Source: Anthopleura xanthogrammica (lineage: Eukaryota; Cnidaria; Anthozoa; Actiniaria; Actiniidae). Taken from it: DNA of 64,000 bases. This document shows positions 30,701 through 42,500 of this stretch, in pieces. A program made the position numbers and the translations under genes. The stretch covers positions 15,349,291 to 15,413,290 of the forward strand of contig OZ025206.1 of assembly GCA_964019055.1 (NCBI GenBank), given 5' to 3'. A model generated the notes under the pieces. That model did not search any database, had not been told where the DNA came from, and saw only the letters and a list, made by a program, of their open reading frames with translations. Each line of letters begins with the position of its first letter. Within the stretch, counting starts at the first letter, position 1.

Positions 30701-33700
30701 AGTCCGTCGTCATCTTCGTCGCTCGCTCGCGGCGCTCGAAAAATTCCCGTTCCCTAGAATAAAAGACTCCCGCCTGACACAAGATCCGAGAAGTCGACTT
30801 TGGGCAAGTCTAACATCTTCATTGTTGCAGGCAATGACGAGGCCAAGATAAAAACTTGAAACAATTTTATGATGATTCTTTTAATTTTTTTATGACACTC
30901 AGGCACCTGACTTAGCAGTCAAAGAACTTAGACGATGTGTTAAGGTAAGATACACGTAATGTCATTGCATTGGACTGGTGTCTTGAGCTGCTGGGAAGCA
31001 GCCTGGCTGGGAAGTGTGGTACGATGTAGTAGTACCAGTAGTTGCCCAACGGGTCCTATCAGTAGACGTCATTTCCTGCTGCCCATGGTCTTAACCAGTT
31101 CTTCTTTCACTATAATGTTTTATGAATAGATTATATGTTTAACCATCTAATTTGTAATTGTTGTTGAAAGGAACATGGATTTCCCGGAGTGCAGATAGGC
31201 TCACATGTGAATGACTGGAACCTTGACGCTCCTGAACTTCAGCCAGTTTTTGCGGTGAGTATGAACCTGTCAGAATGTTAGTGAGAATACACTACACATA
31301 GAGCACAGGAGCGGTTCAAGGGATTATTGTTACACCTGATCCCCCCCCCCCCCACCCTCAAATAAATGTAAGAGCAAAATAAGTCAGATCAGGATTATTG
31401 ATGACGTCACTATATCGTCACTTTTTTCATTTCGGACACCCCACTTTCTGGATCTGCTTCTGCAGCAAATGTCCCATCTTTCGAGCTGGAATGATAATAG
31501 ACCTGTTCTTAGATTATCATCTATGGAGTGTTTAGATAACACGCAGCCGTACGACGTTACATGCGACGTCGCAAAACTAGCAGAAACGAGTGAAGTAGAA
31601 ACGAGTGAGTTCTACTCTTGCGACGTCGCGCGCGACGAATCTCAGCATGCACGAGCAACGTCACACAGGTGGTGACACGGTGAGATCTAGCGGTTTTTGC
31701 GACGTTCGGTGCAACGTCGCATGGAAAATCGCATCGTATGTCTGCACCTTAAACATATGTTTTGTCTGAATCTTCTTAGGAATAAGAAGCATCCGTACGT
31801 TACATAAGTGTTCGAGCGTTGCCCAAAGAAGTAACATATAAGGGAATAACGTGGTCTGAATGTGAAAGCGTTATGCCTATTAAGTAAAACGGTCTATTTG
31901 TATTCCAGGAGGCAGAAAAGCTTGATGCTGCTATATTTGTTCATCCCTGGGACCTAGAACTTTCTGGAAGGATGTCAAAATACTGGCTTCCATGGCTTGT
32001 TGGTTAGTATTGCTTAAGAAAGCTGCTCGCTATCGTAAGTTGGTCGCTTTGAGAAAGCGCTGGAGCTTTGTCATCGATTTAGAAATGGTCACTTTGGACC
32101 AAACGTCGTCGGTTGCTGCTGCATGCTGGTCTGTCAAATATTGCCCGGCGGTTGTTCCTTCATTGTTTAGAACTGAATTCCATGCGTTTGGAACCCGACT
32201 CGAAGTTGTTTTTTTTAACCGGCGCGGGTTCCCTGGTTTTTCATTGAATTCAGCCGCTTCGAAAACAAGCAATTCCACTCTAAATGCCTTCTTGTATACG
32301 TCATCTCTAGCCAATCAGCGCACGAATTCATAAGATAGAATGTAGCAGTGGTCTTGCCACAGAGTGATTCTTCATCCACTGAAATTCCAATTGGAATTTA
32401 TGATAAGCTATGGGAGTGAGTCTAACTAGAATGAACTGTGGTTTGTTACCTTAGGTATGCCTTCAGAAACAACCCTGGCCATCTGTAGCATGATATTCGG
32501 TGGTGTATTGGAAAGATATCCCAAGCTGAGGGTGTGTTTTGCGCACGGCGGTGGAGCATTCGCTTACACAATAGGAAGGATTGAGCATGGATTCAATGTA
32601 AGACCAGATCTTTGTGCTGTAGAGAATTCGGTTAATCCAAGGTAAGAAACCTTATGTCCGTTCTTATTATACATTTGTAAACAATTTTGTGGGTCTAAGG
32701 GATGGGTAGCCTTTCACCACTGTGTGTTCTACGGGTGGGCAAAAAAACGTTTAGGTAAAGGTTATGTCTTTCACTTCCTCCCTCCAGATAAACATATATG
32801 ACATGAGAGTGGTGACTTGTGTAGTTAGAATATTAAATGTAGTTGTAATGAGTGTGGAGTCTGACGTACATGTAGGCTATCAGTATAACATCTAGACTTT
32901 TGCAAAGTCCTTCGTCTCCGTATTAGTTCACGCGCGCGCTGAAAAAAGGACAGGCAGCCCAATTATAATTAGGATCACAAGTGATCGTCGCTCGCATCAC
33001 ATCCTCCTTGCCTGATTTTAGTTGCGCGCGCTTATATTGCTCGCTTTTCCCCCTACTTATTTGCTCATTTGCTCCAATATTGCCCCTGTAAATTCAAGAG
33101 AGGTCGACTTGGAGCAAGTCTATATAACATCATAAAGTAAATGTTCGTTGTTCGTCATCAGAGGAAAGAATTTAAGGCCCAGTTCAAACATCGATCTTTT
33201 CATGAGCCGAACCTAACGACATCAAACAAGACCGCTTTATTCATTATCTTCCATGCGCTCGGCTCATGAGAAGATCGATGTTTGAAATGCATGGGTCTAA
33301 GTCGTTTTATACTCTACTCATCACTAGGGATTATATCGGACGTATCTTCACTGATTCTTTGGTTCATGACGAGAAAGCACTTCGCTATTTGGTGAATACC
33401 ATAGGCAAGGTGAGATACGATTTCTTACGGTGGCACTATAACTCCTTCAAAACTCTGTGTCTTCCTTGGAGTTCTTTAAAATAGGAACCATTTCATCTCT
33501 CAGGCCGGCATTTTTGCTGCATTCCTGACATGAAACAAGTATTATTTCTCTCATATTTTCGATAATTTGGATGAACAATGCGCTCCGATGTAAAGTGGGG
33601 TCACTGAGGCATCTTAGTTAGGGTGATCCTACACTACTAGGGCTAACTCTTGTTTTCAGTGTCCCCTCGATCGATCGCCTCCTCTGTCCCAAGTTCGAGG

Positions 33701-35168
33701 ATTCTCTCCGGTTTTCCTCCCTCCGTAAAACCTAACTAAATTCCGGTTCAATCTGTGGGTTAACCGTGCCCTGGGTCTGATCAGCCCAGAGGTCTTTTCA
33801 GAGCTCAAGAAAGCTTTTCCCTTGGGATATCCTTCCTTCAAGTAAACTGAATGACCCAAAAAACCTGTTTCGTTGTTACCGACTTGTGTAACAGCGTGGT
33901 TGATAGCCTCTCTTAGAGGAGTTCGTGTGATCGGAAAACTCGCACCTTTGTCCTTGAGGTATAAAAGGCGTTCACGGCAGCCATGTTGGAAGACAAACAT
34001 TTTCGCTTTATTTTAGCGGTTTTTGTGAGTAGTTGGACCCGGAAATACGTCACAACTTAACAGCTCTATACCGAATGTATTGTATTTCTTTTCGTTTCAG
34101 GATAACGTTGTACTAGGTAGTGATTATCCGTTTCCCCTCGGGGAACAATATCCCGGCAAACTGGTGGAAGCTGTTTATAGTCAAGACCTGGAACTTAAGG
34201 TAGACAATCATCACCAAATAACCTTCTAATTCGATTCTTTAGACCTCCCCCACCTCTTTTTCCCAGCCCATTGAGAAGAAGGGAGAGGGAAACTTGACAC
34301 CAGTGCGTGAGCCGAACTGTATGCCGGGATATCCTTAATTGTGCGTTCTGATTGGCTAAATTAATTGTCTTTCTGTCATCCAATAGTATCCAAGAAGTTT
34401 GGCGAAGTCTAGCGGTCATGCATTCGCCTCTCACTTCTGGGGTCTCGGGTGTCATATGGGAGTCGAGTTTGTCAGGTCTATCCCTTGATTCAGGTTTATT
34501 TCTCCGGGTTCTCTGGTTTCCCTACCTCCGCAAAACCTCACAAGCTAAATTCCAATTCGATCTGTGAGTTACTGAGCCGTTCCCTGACTTTGATGAGCCC
34601 AGAGGTTGTTTCAGGGTTCGATCTGCGAGTTAGCCATGCACTGACTTTGATGAGCCCCGGTTGTTTTAGGGTTCTATCTGTGAGTTAGCCATTCACTGAC
34701 TTTGATGAGCCCAGAGGCAGTTTTAGGGTTCGATCTGTGAGTTAGCCATTCACTGACTTTGATGAGCCCAGAGGCAGTTTTAGGGTTCGATCTTTGAGTT
34801 AGCCATGCAATGACCTTGACGAGCCCAGAGGTTGTTTTAGGGTTCGATCTGTGTTAGCCATGCACTGACTTTGATGAGCCCAGAGGTTGTTTTAGGGTTC
34901 TATCTGTGAGTTAGCCATTCACTAACTTTGATGAGCCCAGTGGCAGTCTTAGGGTTCGATCTGTGAGTTAGCCATGTCCTGGCTTTGATGAGTCCTTATG
35001 TTGTTTCGTTGTTTCAGGGTATCGATAATTTTGTTCGTTCGTTCATTGTAATTTATCTTATTTTTTACTAAAGCATTTTAAACAACCGTATCTCATTCTT
35101 TTCAGGAAAAACTCCTTTCTGGCAACGCACTGCGGTTCCTTGGCCTTGACATTGACCGGTTTAAGTAA
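27722..35168 (+). CDS. ACMSD: ACMSD, aminocarboxymuconate-semialdehyde decarboxylase, 12 exons
   Basis: The spliced model gives 340 aa, against about 336 in human. ACMSD decarboxylates alpha-amino-beta-carboxymuconate semialdehyde in tryptophan/kynurenine degradation, diverting flux from quinolinate and NAD synthesis to glutarate. It is a cytosolic zinc enzyme of the amidohydrolase fold. Exons: 27722-27787, 28452-28496, 28671-28770, 29624-29673, 30060-30170, 30903-30944, 31171-31254, 31909-32002, 32455-32641, 33328-33409, 34101-34199, 35106-35168; all phases join. Metal/catalytic residues are in place: H9 and H11 (KIDIHNHI), H178 (IFVHPWD), H228 (CFAHGGGAF) and D295 (LGSDYPF). Family segments LSTVPVMFSYW, GLGTLPMQ, GVQIGSHV and YWLPWLVGMP are intact. 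The start fits the family's conserved N-terminal IDIHxH position. Introns carry several short TIR elements and SINE pieces. Confidence 0.95.
30199..30478. repeat. Short TIR element in an ACMSD intron
   Basis: The imperfect inverted ends are ttatttagaacagattctgt at the left and acaaaatctgctctatctaa at the right. Inside, a block with agccaatcaaaa, tagaaaa and cggtcgcgg, then aaggcac, occurs twice (about 30262-30305 and 30391-30434). Confidence 0.5.
30690..30825. repeat. Short TIR element (family 8), first copy
   Basis: The left end is tagactttcgcaaagtccgt and the right end is gtcgactttgggcaagtcta, an imperfect inverted pair shared with the copy at 32890-33123. Confidence 0.5.
32890..33123. repeat. 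Short TIR element (family 8), second copy in ACMSD intron 9
   Basis: The left end is ctagacttttgcaaagtcct and the right end is gtcgacttggagcaagtcta. Its interior has two inverted tgatcgtcgctcgcatcaca-like and gttgcgcgcgc arms. Confidence 0.5.
33180..33290. repeat. Short foldback element in ACMSD intron 9
   Basis: The ends ttcaaacatcgatcttttca, tgagccga and tcggctca, tgagaagatcgatgtttgaa are near-perfect inverted copies around a roughly 50-bp loop. Confidence 0.7.
33690..33815 (+). repeat. SINE tail fragment (family S) in ACMSD intron 10
   Basis: It carries the tail blocks ttctctccggttttcctccc, tccgtaaaacctaacta, aattccggttcaatctgtgg and ccctgggtctgatcagccca. Confidence 0.5.
34395..34600 (+). 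repeat. SINE copy (family S) in ACMSD intron 11
   Basis: An A-box-like tggcgaagtctagcgg is followed by ctcgggtgtcatatgggagt, cttgattcaggtttatttct, ccgggttctctggtttccct and aattccaattcgatctgtga. Its tail passes directly into the tandem array at 34555-35020. Confidence 0.55.
34555..35020. repeat. Tandem array of the SINE tail unit, about 62-66 bp, about 7 copies
   Basis: Each unit reads ttcgatctgtgagttagcca, then tgcactgactttgatgagcc, then cagaggttgttttaggg. The same unit occurs once or twice in other SINE copies, so this array has expanded in place. Confidence 0.8.
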
Positions 35169-35397
35169 TATTTTTTATTTCATATATTTGAGATATTTTT
35201 ATAGATTATCTATTTTATAGATTAGTTAGACCTTAAAAGTTTCAGGAAACCAATATTTTCCTCCTTGTAGCCTCGAGCTCTTCAGCATGAGTTCACGCGG
35301 ATGAGTTTAAACAAAGGGTTAAGTCCATGCAGGATGCATCACTGAGTCATCCATCACAAGGGCTAAGCTTTTTATATTTTAAATACTTGAAATGTTA

Positions 35398-35428
35398 CTG
35401 TGCGGATACTCCAACCGGGACCACTTTT
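35398..35428. repeat. Transposon terminal inverted repeat, left
   Basis: It matches the reverse complement of 38209-38239 and is preceded by the TA target duplication at 35396-35397. Confidence 0.9.
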
Positions 35429-35856
35429 ACGAAGTTAACCAATCAGATTGCAACATTAATACAATAGGTTTATTTTGACCAATCATAACTCAGTATGTTC
35501 TTAGGAAAATTGTCGCACTAACAGACACTTTAGAAAAACTATAGTAGAGAAAAAACACAACATTTAATTTATTTTCCAGCTTTTCTAAACCTAAAAAGTT
35601 GGTAAATGTTTAAATAAATGTCATTATCAGTTCTGTTTTTGAGGCGTTTTATCAAAACATCTAGCTAACCCGCGTGTGTTCAGTCTCGATGGTATACGAC
35701 ATTGATACAATAAATATCTAATCTTACTCATATAAACTATGACAGTGTACTAGGAAGTACAGTAATAACTCAACATTGTGACAAACAATGGGATGGCAGT
35801 GATAACCTATGCTATACATGCATTCAAGTTTATGAGTTTTCAAAGATTGTTCTTGT

Positions 35857-36819
35857 TTACATATAAATTTCAAGTTGTGAGTTCTTGAAGCGTTCGATTA
35901 TAAAGGGCAGTTCCCAATCTCGCGTTTCCTCCAATGGGATCTTATTTGCAAGAGCTTTCTTCAAAATCAACAAGTCCTTGTCCAACACTGACCTCTCTAT
36001 ATATTTCATCGGGTTTTGCTTTCGCAAGCGTGGCCTCATCACAGCAAAAAAGCTGGTGGCGGCTCGTTGCCGGGCACAGACAAAGCCATCTAGATCATTC
36101 TTCGCTCTTTCTTCTTTCTTTTGGATTTCCTTCATAAGACTTTTCAGCTCACTGAGATCTTTATTTACCTCTGGGTGTTTAGATGGAATTTTACAGTATT
36201 CAAAACCAGGGCATTCTTCTTTAGGGCACTTTGTTTTATTATGCCCTGAGCAGTGACAGTTAGAGCAAATCTTCGCCTGTGGATTGACGCATCCTTTTAT
36301 CTCTTTTTCTCGTTTCGAGATTTCAGATTTTGCGCTTTCAATCTGAGCTTTCATAAGTTGGAGGTTTTCATTCAGTTCCTGTTGTCGTTTCTCCAGATAT
36401 GAGCTGGATGATTGGTTTGTACTGGTCGAAGAACAGGAAGAATTGGCGGGAAATGGTGTCGTACATGTTGAAGTTTGAGGCCACAGTGTATTGTATTGCT
36501 GAGGGCTGACGTTGAGTGAAACGCTACATGTCGACTGTGGGTTTTTTTGTGCTGCATTTTGTCCTGTAGATGATGGAGGGAATAGTTCTCGAGGTTGTAA
36601 ATTATCAGTTTTCAGGCGATCGAGTTCCGTAACAAGAATCCTCTTCTCGACTAATAGCAACTTGTGTGGCGAAGGAAAGAAGCCGTCAATATCTTCTCTT
36701 TCCAAATAACGTAAAGACAAACGGGTAGTAAATCCTCTGATTTCGAAATCTTTATATAATCTCTCCAAGTTCAATCCACTAGAAATAGATTTGAGCCACT
36801 GAAATACTTCTGAGTCCAT
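35857..36819 (-). CDS. Transposon accessory ORF: SAM-like domain, coiled coil, CCHC zinc knuckle
   Basis: The uninterrupted protein is 320 aa. Residues 1-65 (FQWLKSISSGLNLERLYKDF, then LRYLEREDIDGFF, then KLLLVEKRILVTELDRL) resemble a SAM domain. Residues 80-140 are Ser/Thr/Pro/Gln-rich linker. Residues 140-178 are a charged coiled coil. Residues 185-198 form C-x2-C-x4-H-x4-C (CSNCHCSGHNKTKC), a retroviral-type zinc knuckle, followed by two more Cys (203, 209). The C-terminus is Lys/Arg-rich and helical. SAM domains oligomerise and CCHC knuckles bind nucleic acid, so a role in assembling or targeting the transposition complex is an inference. No host gene of this architecture is recognised. 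It follows the transposase at 174 bp on the same strand. Confidence 0.75.
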   Translation of the reverse strand: MDSEVFQWLKSISSGLNLERLYKDFEIRGFTTRLSLRYLEREDIDGFFPSPHKLLLVEKRILVTELDRLKTDNLQPRELFPPSSTGQNAAQKNPQSTCSVSLNVSPQQYNTLWPQTSTCTTPFPANSSCSSTSTNQSSSSYLEKRQQELNENLQLMKAQIESAKSEISKREKEIKGCVNPQAKICSNCHCSGHNKTKCPKEECPGFEYCKIPSKHPEVNKDLSELKSLMKEIQKKEERAKNDLDGFVCARQRAATSFFAVMRPRLRKQNPMKYIERSVLDKDLLILKKALANKIPLEETRDWELPFIIERFKNSQLEIYM

Positions 36820-36993
36820 TGCGAGAAAAGAAACAGCGAGACTACCTACAATTTCCCGCTCTATCGACTGTCATAAACTGGTCAAAGAGCCAATCAAATA
36901 TCACCACTCTCACGCCTGGGTTGTAGATTTCCAAGTTTGTTTATAAATTATCTAATGGTCCTTCTCTAAAGCTAGCGCGGGCCAAATCACTGA

Positions 36994-38040
36994 TTAGATG
37001 AGATAGCCACAATGTCTAAAAATATTCATTGAAGTATTCTGAGTTATGCTTTCGCAAGACAAAAAAATACAGTACTCTGTCTGATGTTCAGCAAGACCTT
37101 GATGTTTGTTCAAGAAAGCTTTGATATGTCGAAAACAAAATTCACAAGTATTGAAATACGGTGAATAAGGTGGTTGGAACAACACACCTATTCCACATTC
37201 GCCCAGCATATTTCGTAGAGCTGTCTCAGTAAGTTGTCCATGATGAAATCCACAGTTATCAAGGATAATGGTATCACCGTGCTCAATAGCTACAGAACCA
37301 TCTGGTTTGGTAATATTCAAAGCCTCTTCGAAAAACAACAATAGTTCGTGCCCATTTGAAGCGCCATCTAAGATGTTTACATAATCGATTCCTTGCAGGG
37401 AATGTAGGAGATTGATCGTGAAAGTTCGATTGGACGCATATCTTTGGATTTCAAAGGCTGGCTCTCCAATTCGAGAATTGCCATATTTTCGGTTCATTGA
37501 GGTTTTTACGACGCTACTTTCATCGAAAAAATGCAATGTCGTAGGAGCTAAGTTGCTAACTTCCTCAAGGAAAAAGTTTCTGTATTCCATATTATCTTGA
37601 GTCGTAGATTCTCTAGGTATACATTGAATTCTTTTCTTGGACATAAGAAGGTCTTGTCTGACTGACTTTTTTATAGCACTACAGGAGGGGACGTCGGCCG
37701 GATGAACGATTCCGTCAAGTACCAATCTTTCCCTAAGTTCAGAAGTATAAATACTAGGCTTACAGATCTTTTCGATTTCTACATACTCGGAAACAATATC
37801 CGTTATCTTGTGACGCCGAGGAGTCTCTTTGGGAGTGGGTACAGCGGAATTGGTTTCGTCGTAGTTTTTTAGGACTTTGTGAATGAAATGTTTACTTGTT
37901 CGTAGTTCACTTGCGATCATCCGTTGACTCATTCCAATATGTGCTAAATCTAAAACACGCTCTCGATACATCTGCGGCAGATTACGTCCATTGTCGTAAA
38001 TTCCGCCTCTTTGGTTTACTCGCAGTTGAATGTTTGCCAT
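36994..38040 (-). CDS. DDE transposase of the IS630/Tc1 superfamily, DD38E
   Basis: This is a complete, intron-free 348-aa transposase. Residues 1-60 form a paired-like helix-turn-helix (YRERVLDLAHIGMSQRMIAS, then ELRTSKHFIHKVL) for end binding, and residues 80-145 a second helical segment. The catalytic triad is D173 (HFFDESS), D261 (IILDNCGFHHG) and E300 (PPYSPYFNTCE), with 38 residues between the last two (DD38E rather than the common DD34E of Tc1). Start is the ATG at 38040, about 200 bp inside the right terminal repeat, leaving room for a promoter. The C-terminus after E300 is only 48 residues. The long intact frame supports a functional enzyme. Confidence 0.9.
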   Translation of the reverse strand: MANIQLRVNQRGGIYDNGRNLPQMYRERVLDLAHIGMSQRMIASELRTSKHFIHKVLKNYDETNSAVPTPKETPRRHKITDIVSEYVEIEKICKPSIYTSELRERLVLDGIVHPADVPSCSAIKKSVRQDLLMSKKRIQCIPRESTTQDNMEYRNFFLEEVSNLAPTTLHFFDESSVVKTSMNRKYGNSRIGEPAFEIQRYASNRTFTINLLHSLQGIDYVNILDGASNGHELLLFFEEALNITKPDGSVAIEHGDTIILDNCGFHHGQLTETALRNMLGECGIGVLFQPPYSPYFNTCEFCFRHIKAFLNKHQGLAEHQTEYCIFLSCESITQNTSMNIFRHCGYLI

Positions 38041-38208
38041 TTTGGATAGCAGTTAAGTTTAATTTAATCAAACTAACTCTAAGCAGTTAAATTTTCATGT
38101 TTTGGCGCGAAGAATTTATAAACTGTTACATCGATGTGCTATCTGATTGGCTGGTTAAAGATATTGAACTAAATGTCGCAATGTGATTGGTTAATGATAC
38201 TAGTTTAT

Positions 38209-38239
38209 CTAAGTGGTCCCGGTTGGAGTATCCGCACAG
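38209..38239. repeat. Transposon terminal inverted repeat, right
   Basis: It ends CCGCACAG, followed by the TA duplication at 38240-38241. It is the reverse complement of 35398-35428. Confidence 0.9.
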
Positions 38240-38241
38240 TA

Positions 38242-39556
38242 ACGCCATTTTATAGATGTAAGATTGTTCAGCGATATTTTAATTCTGACGTGTGCGGTGT
38301 TTTATGTAGAGTGGAAACATGAAATAGGTATTAGACTAATACACTTTAGTAGACCAAAATCCCATTGTTTTCTTTTGTGTCTGTTTGACTATTACACTTT
38401 AACAAGCAATTTTTATTTCACGGGTTAAGTGACTTCACTCTAACAGTCCAAACGGTTAACCAAAAATAAAGCAATAAATAGGTGCAACATCCTTTGTAAT
38501 GAAAAAGCTGTTTGTGTTATACAAACAAAATACCCACATCTGAACAAATAGACCCATATAAAATAAAATGATTGATACCTAGCCATCAGTATTTGCAAAA
38601 TGCGGTGTCTTTAATTGGTGAAAAGCTACATCACTCTTAATTAGAAATACATGATCCTACTTGTGCCTATAGACTCCTTGCAGCACTTTGGAATGCCGCT
38701 CAATTTGAAGGACAAAACAATAGGTTTCCAATTCTCAAAAGCAGGGGCGTAGCGAGGACCTAGGTTCTGGGGAGGCACCTCCGCCAAAAATCGCCAAAGC
38801 AAAATAAAAAACAAAAAAAACCGCGATATTTACGACGAAATAGGGAATAAAACTTTCTCTACAAAAAGTGGGGGGCGCCAAGTACAAAAAAAAAAAGAGG
38901 CCAAAATAATAAAAAAGGGAAAAAAACAAACAATTACCTATTTACCAAAAAAATGGGGGGGCACGTGCTTCTGTTCCCCCCTCCCTACGCTAGTGATCAA
39001 GAGATTGAAGTTCTTTTGTTTTGTCCTCCAAATTGAGCTGCTTTGACGTCAAGTGCAAGGGGTTTATCGCGGTTACTGTTCTAGTATGATTTTTTTTCAT
39101 TGTTTATTTTTTTAATATTTCAAAACTTTTAACCATCTTGAATTAACAAGAAAGCAAAAGGGCAAATTCAGAAGTTAGCTCACTTGCTCTGCATGTCAGT
39201 TGGGAATGTCAAGGTAAATTTAGAAATAAATTTAAAGGTTAGTGTACAAATACCATATCTGAATGCTTTTCAGAAATGCGAGTATTGATGCGAAACATCA
39301 ATATCTATAGAGGTACTCTTTCATCATGGGACTATTGCTCTTTCAAACCTTTGCGTGGTGCTCGCCGATTCAAGATGGTTAAAGATTTTATCAAAAACTC
39401 TCTCGCAGATTATTTATTCATGAAATCATTTTGCCTTAGCTTTGTCAATTTTTTTTCTTTCTTTTTTCTTTACTTCTTTCTTTTCTTTTATCTCGCTTCG
39501 TATACCATGCAGAATTCCTTTAGTTGTCGGTTTGTTTCCATTACATCTTATCGTCG
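38242..39556. other. Intergenic, with nested repeat at 38666-39064
   Basis: No gene is seen between the transposon and the progranulin stop codon. The segment 38666-39064 is a short TIR element (family 10). Its ends, tccttgcagcactttggaat with ctcaatttgaaggacaaaac and gtcctccaaattgagctgct with caagtgcaaggggt, face each other. Its centre is occupied by a second repeat (ggggcgtagcgaggacct ... ccctccctacgctagtg) related to a fragment near 27595-27640. Confidence 0.5.
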
Positions 39557-42500
39557 CTAATTCTTGATACAGCCCTTAGTGCTATCACACGTGAATCCCT
39601 GTGGACAACAATGAAGGCCATCTGCACAGCATGAAGCATTTGGAAGTGGGCAGCAATGTTGTTCTCCTTCGCTTCCTACACAGCAGGTTTGGTACAAACC
39701 ACAATGGCAATCACCTCGAAGCCGTTTTGGGACAAACCGGATGACATCATCAGTAACAGTAGGTGTTTTAGGGACAGTAACAGGAAGGACAGTCATGTGA
39801 ACCGCAGTTTTCTTTGAAAACCTTTTGCTTAGCATCGGGATGATACTATTCCCTCGAACACATTTTTGCTTTTTGGCATCACAGTTGAAGCCGGAGGGAC
39901 AACAGTGCTTCTTGTCGGGGCAACACACCGCAGACGGCAATGGACAACATCCATACTTCCCGGATTCACCCTCGCAGCAAGTCTCGCCGCTGTTGCATGT
40001 AGAACCGTCTGGGCAATCAACAACGCCGTTTCCAGACGAACGTCTCGAGGAGGTTCTATGTGGAATCATGGGGACTGTTTTGGCAGATGCATAACACGTG
40101 TGGGATGATGTATCACAGTTGTATCCACATGGACAACAGTGTTCATGATCAGAACAACAAACAGCATTTGGTAATGGACAGCAGCCGTAACTTCCAGAGG
40201 AAAGCAAACAGCACGTCTCATAATCTAGGCATTGAGAACCGTCTGTGCAGTTGATATTCTTAACTCCAGGATTCTTATTGATTTCTATACAAAAAAACAA
40301 ACAAGAAACTTTCAAAAATCGTTGAGTTTACGAATTAAATAAGCATAACCGACCCTCATTTTACTCTTTAACCTAAGCCAAACTCCATGAAAGAAACCCA
40401 TCAACCGCTTACTTTAAACCTATCAATGTTGTTTTCTTACTCTTGCATCCGAATTACATGTCCTTATTTCACATTTTACACTGCTAAATAAGATAAAACT
40501 GGAAAAAAAACAATTCAATAAAAAAAAACGTTTCCAATCACAAACAACACTACTAACCCGTAATTTTCTTTGAAGACTCTTTCCTAAAAAACGGGATAGA
40601 TAAATCCCCTCTGTGACAAGCTCCACTCGATACATCACATGTATATCCATTAGGACAACAATGAATGTGGTCATTACAGCAAACAGCTTTCGGTAGTGGG
40701 CAACATCCATATTGACCAGATGCTAACATGCAGCAGGTGTTACCATCAGGACATTCAGCTGAACCACCAGGACAGACCACGCTACCAACTTCTTTCTTTA
40801 TGGGTTTGGATGGTAGCTTCTTGATAAAAGGAATAGAAGACAAACCTCTGTGACACGCTCCACCCGATACATCACATGTATATCCATTAGGACAACAATG
40901 AATGTGGTCATTACAGCAAACAGCTTTAGGTAGTGGGCAACATCCATATTCACCAGATGCTAGCTTACAGCAGGTGTTACCATCAGGGCATTCAGCTGAA
41001 CCACCTGGACAGACCACGGTACCAACTTCTTTCTTTATGGGTTTGGATGGTTGTTTCTTGATAAAAGGAATAGAAGACAAACCTCTGTGACACGCTCCAC
41101 TCGATACATCACATGTATAACCATTAGGACAACAATGAATGTGGTCATTACAGCAAACAGCTTTCGGTAGTGGGCAACATCCATATTGACCAGATGCTAA
41201 CATGCAGCAGGTGTTACCATCAGGGCATTCAGATGTACCGTCAGGACAGACCACGCTACCAACTTCTTTCTTGATGGGTTTCGATGGTAGTTTCTTTACA
41301 TATGGAATGGTAGAGTCCCCTCTGTGACACGCTCCACTCGATACATCACATGTATAACCATTAGGACAACAATGAATATGGTCATTACAGCAAACAGCAT
41401 TCGGTAGTGGGCAACATCCATATTGGCCAGATGCTAGCTTGCAGCAGGTGTTACCATCAGGACATTCAGCTGAACCACCAGGACAGACCACGCTACCAAC
41501 TTCTTTCTTTATGGGTTTGGATGGTAGCTTCTTGATAAAAGGAATAGAAGACAAACCTCTGTGACACGCTCCACCCGATACATCACATGTATATCCATTA
41601 GGACAACAATGAATGTGGTCATTACAGCAAACAGCTTTAGGTAGTGGGCAACATCCATATTCACCAGATGATAGCTTACAGCAGGTGTTACCATCAGGGC
41701 ATTCAGCTGAACCACCTGGACAGACCACGGTACCAACTTCTTTCTTTATGGGTTTGGATGGTTGTTTCTTGATAAAAGGAATAGAAGACAAACCTCTGTG
41801 ACACGCTCCACCCGATACATCACATGTATAACCATTAGGACAACAATGAATGTGGTCATTACAGCAAACAGCTTTCGGTAGTGGGCAACATCCATATTGA
41901 CCAGATGCTAACATGCAGCAGGTGTTACCATCAGGACATTCAGCTGAACCACCAGGACAGACCACGCTACCAACTTCTTTCTTTATGGGTTTGGATGGTT
42001 GTTTCTTGATAAAAGGAATAGAAGACAAACCTCTGTGACACGCTCCACCCGATACATCACATGTATATCCATTAGGACAACAATGAATGTGGTCATTACA
42101 GCAAACAGCTTTCGGTAGTGGGCAACATCCATATTGACCAGATGCTAGCTTACAGCAGGTGTTACCATCAGGGCATTCAGCTGAACCACCAGGACAGACC
42201 ACGTTACCAACGTCTTTCTTTATGGGTTTCGATGGTAGTTTTTTCACATATGGAATGGTAGAGTCCCCTCTGTGACACGCTCCACTCGATACATCACATG
42301 TATATCCATTAGGACAACAATGAATGTGGTCATTACAGCAAACAGCTTTAGGTAGTGGGCAACATCCATATTGACCAGATGCTAGCTTACAGCAGGTGTT
42401 ACCATCTGGGCATTCAGCTGAACCACCAGGACAGACCACGTTACCAACGTCTTTCTTTATGGGTTTGGATGGTAGCCTCTTGATAAAAGGAATAGAAGAC

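Larger units (their letters stand above)
35398..38239 (-). mobile_element. Complete IS630/Tc1-type DDE transposon with two ORFs
   Basis: The 2,842-bp element is bounded by inverted repeats starting CTGTGCGGATACTCCAACC, perfect over about 30 bp including the flanking bases. TA stands at both sides (35396-35397, 38240-38241), the TA duplication of the IS630-Tc1-mariner group. Inside each end lie similar ttaaccaatcanattgc blocks, so the inverted similarity extends to about 66 bp. Both ORFs are intact and read leftward: a DDE transposase, then a 320-aa accessory ORF 174 bp after it. Intact frames and perfect ends suggest a recently active element. It lies 230 bp past the ACMSD stop. Confidence 0.9.

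Noticed and set aside
31992..32333. 113-aa plus and 94-aa minus ORFs in ACMSD intron 8
   Set aside because: They begin inside or next to exon 8 or overlap each other antisense; no family features, and the ACMSD frame splices past them.
32457..32645. 62-aa ORF as a stand-alone gene
   Set aside because: It is ACMSD exon 9, which joins its neighbours in phase.
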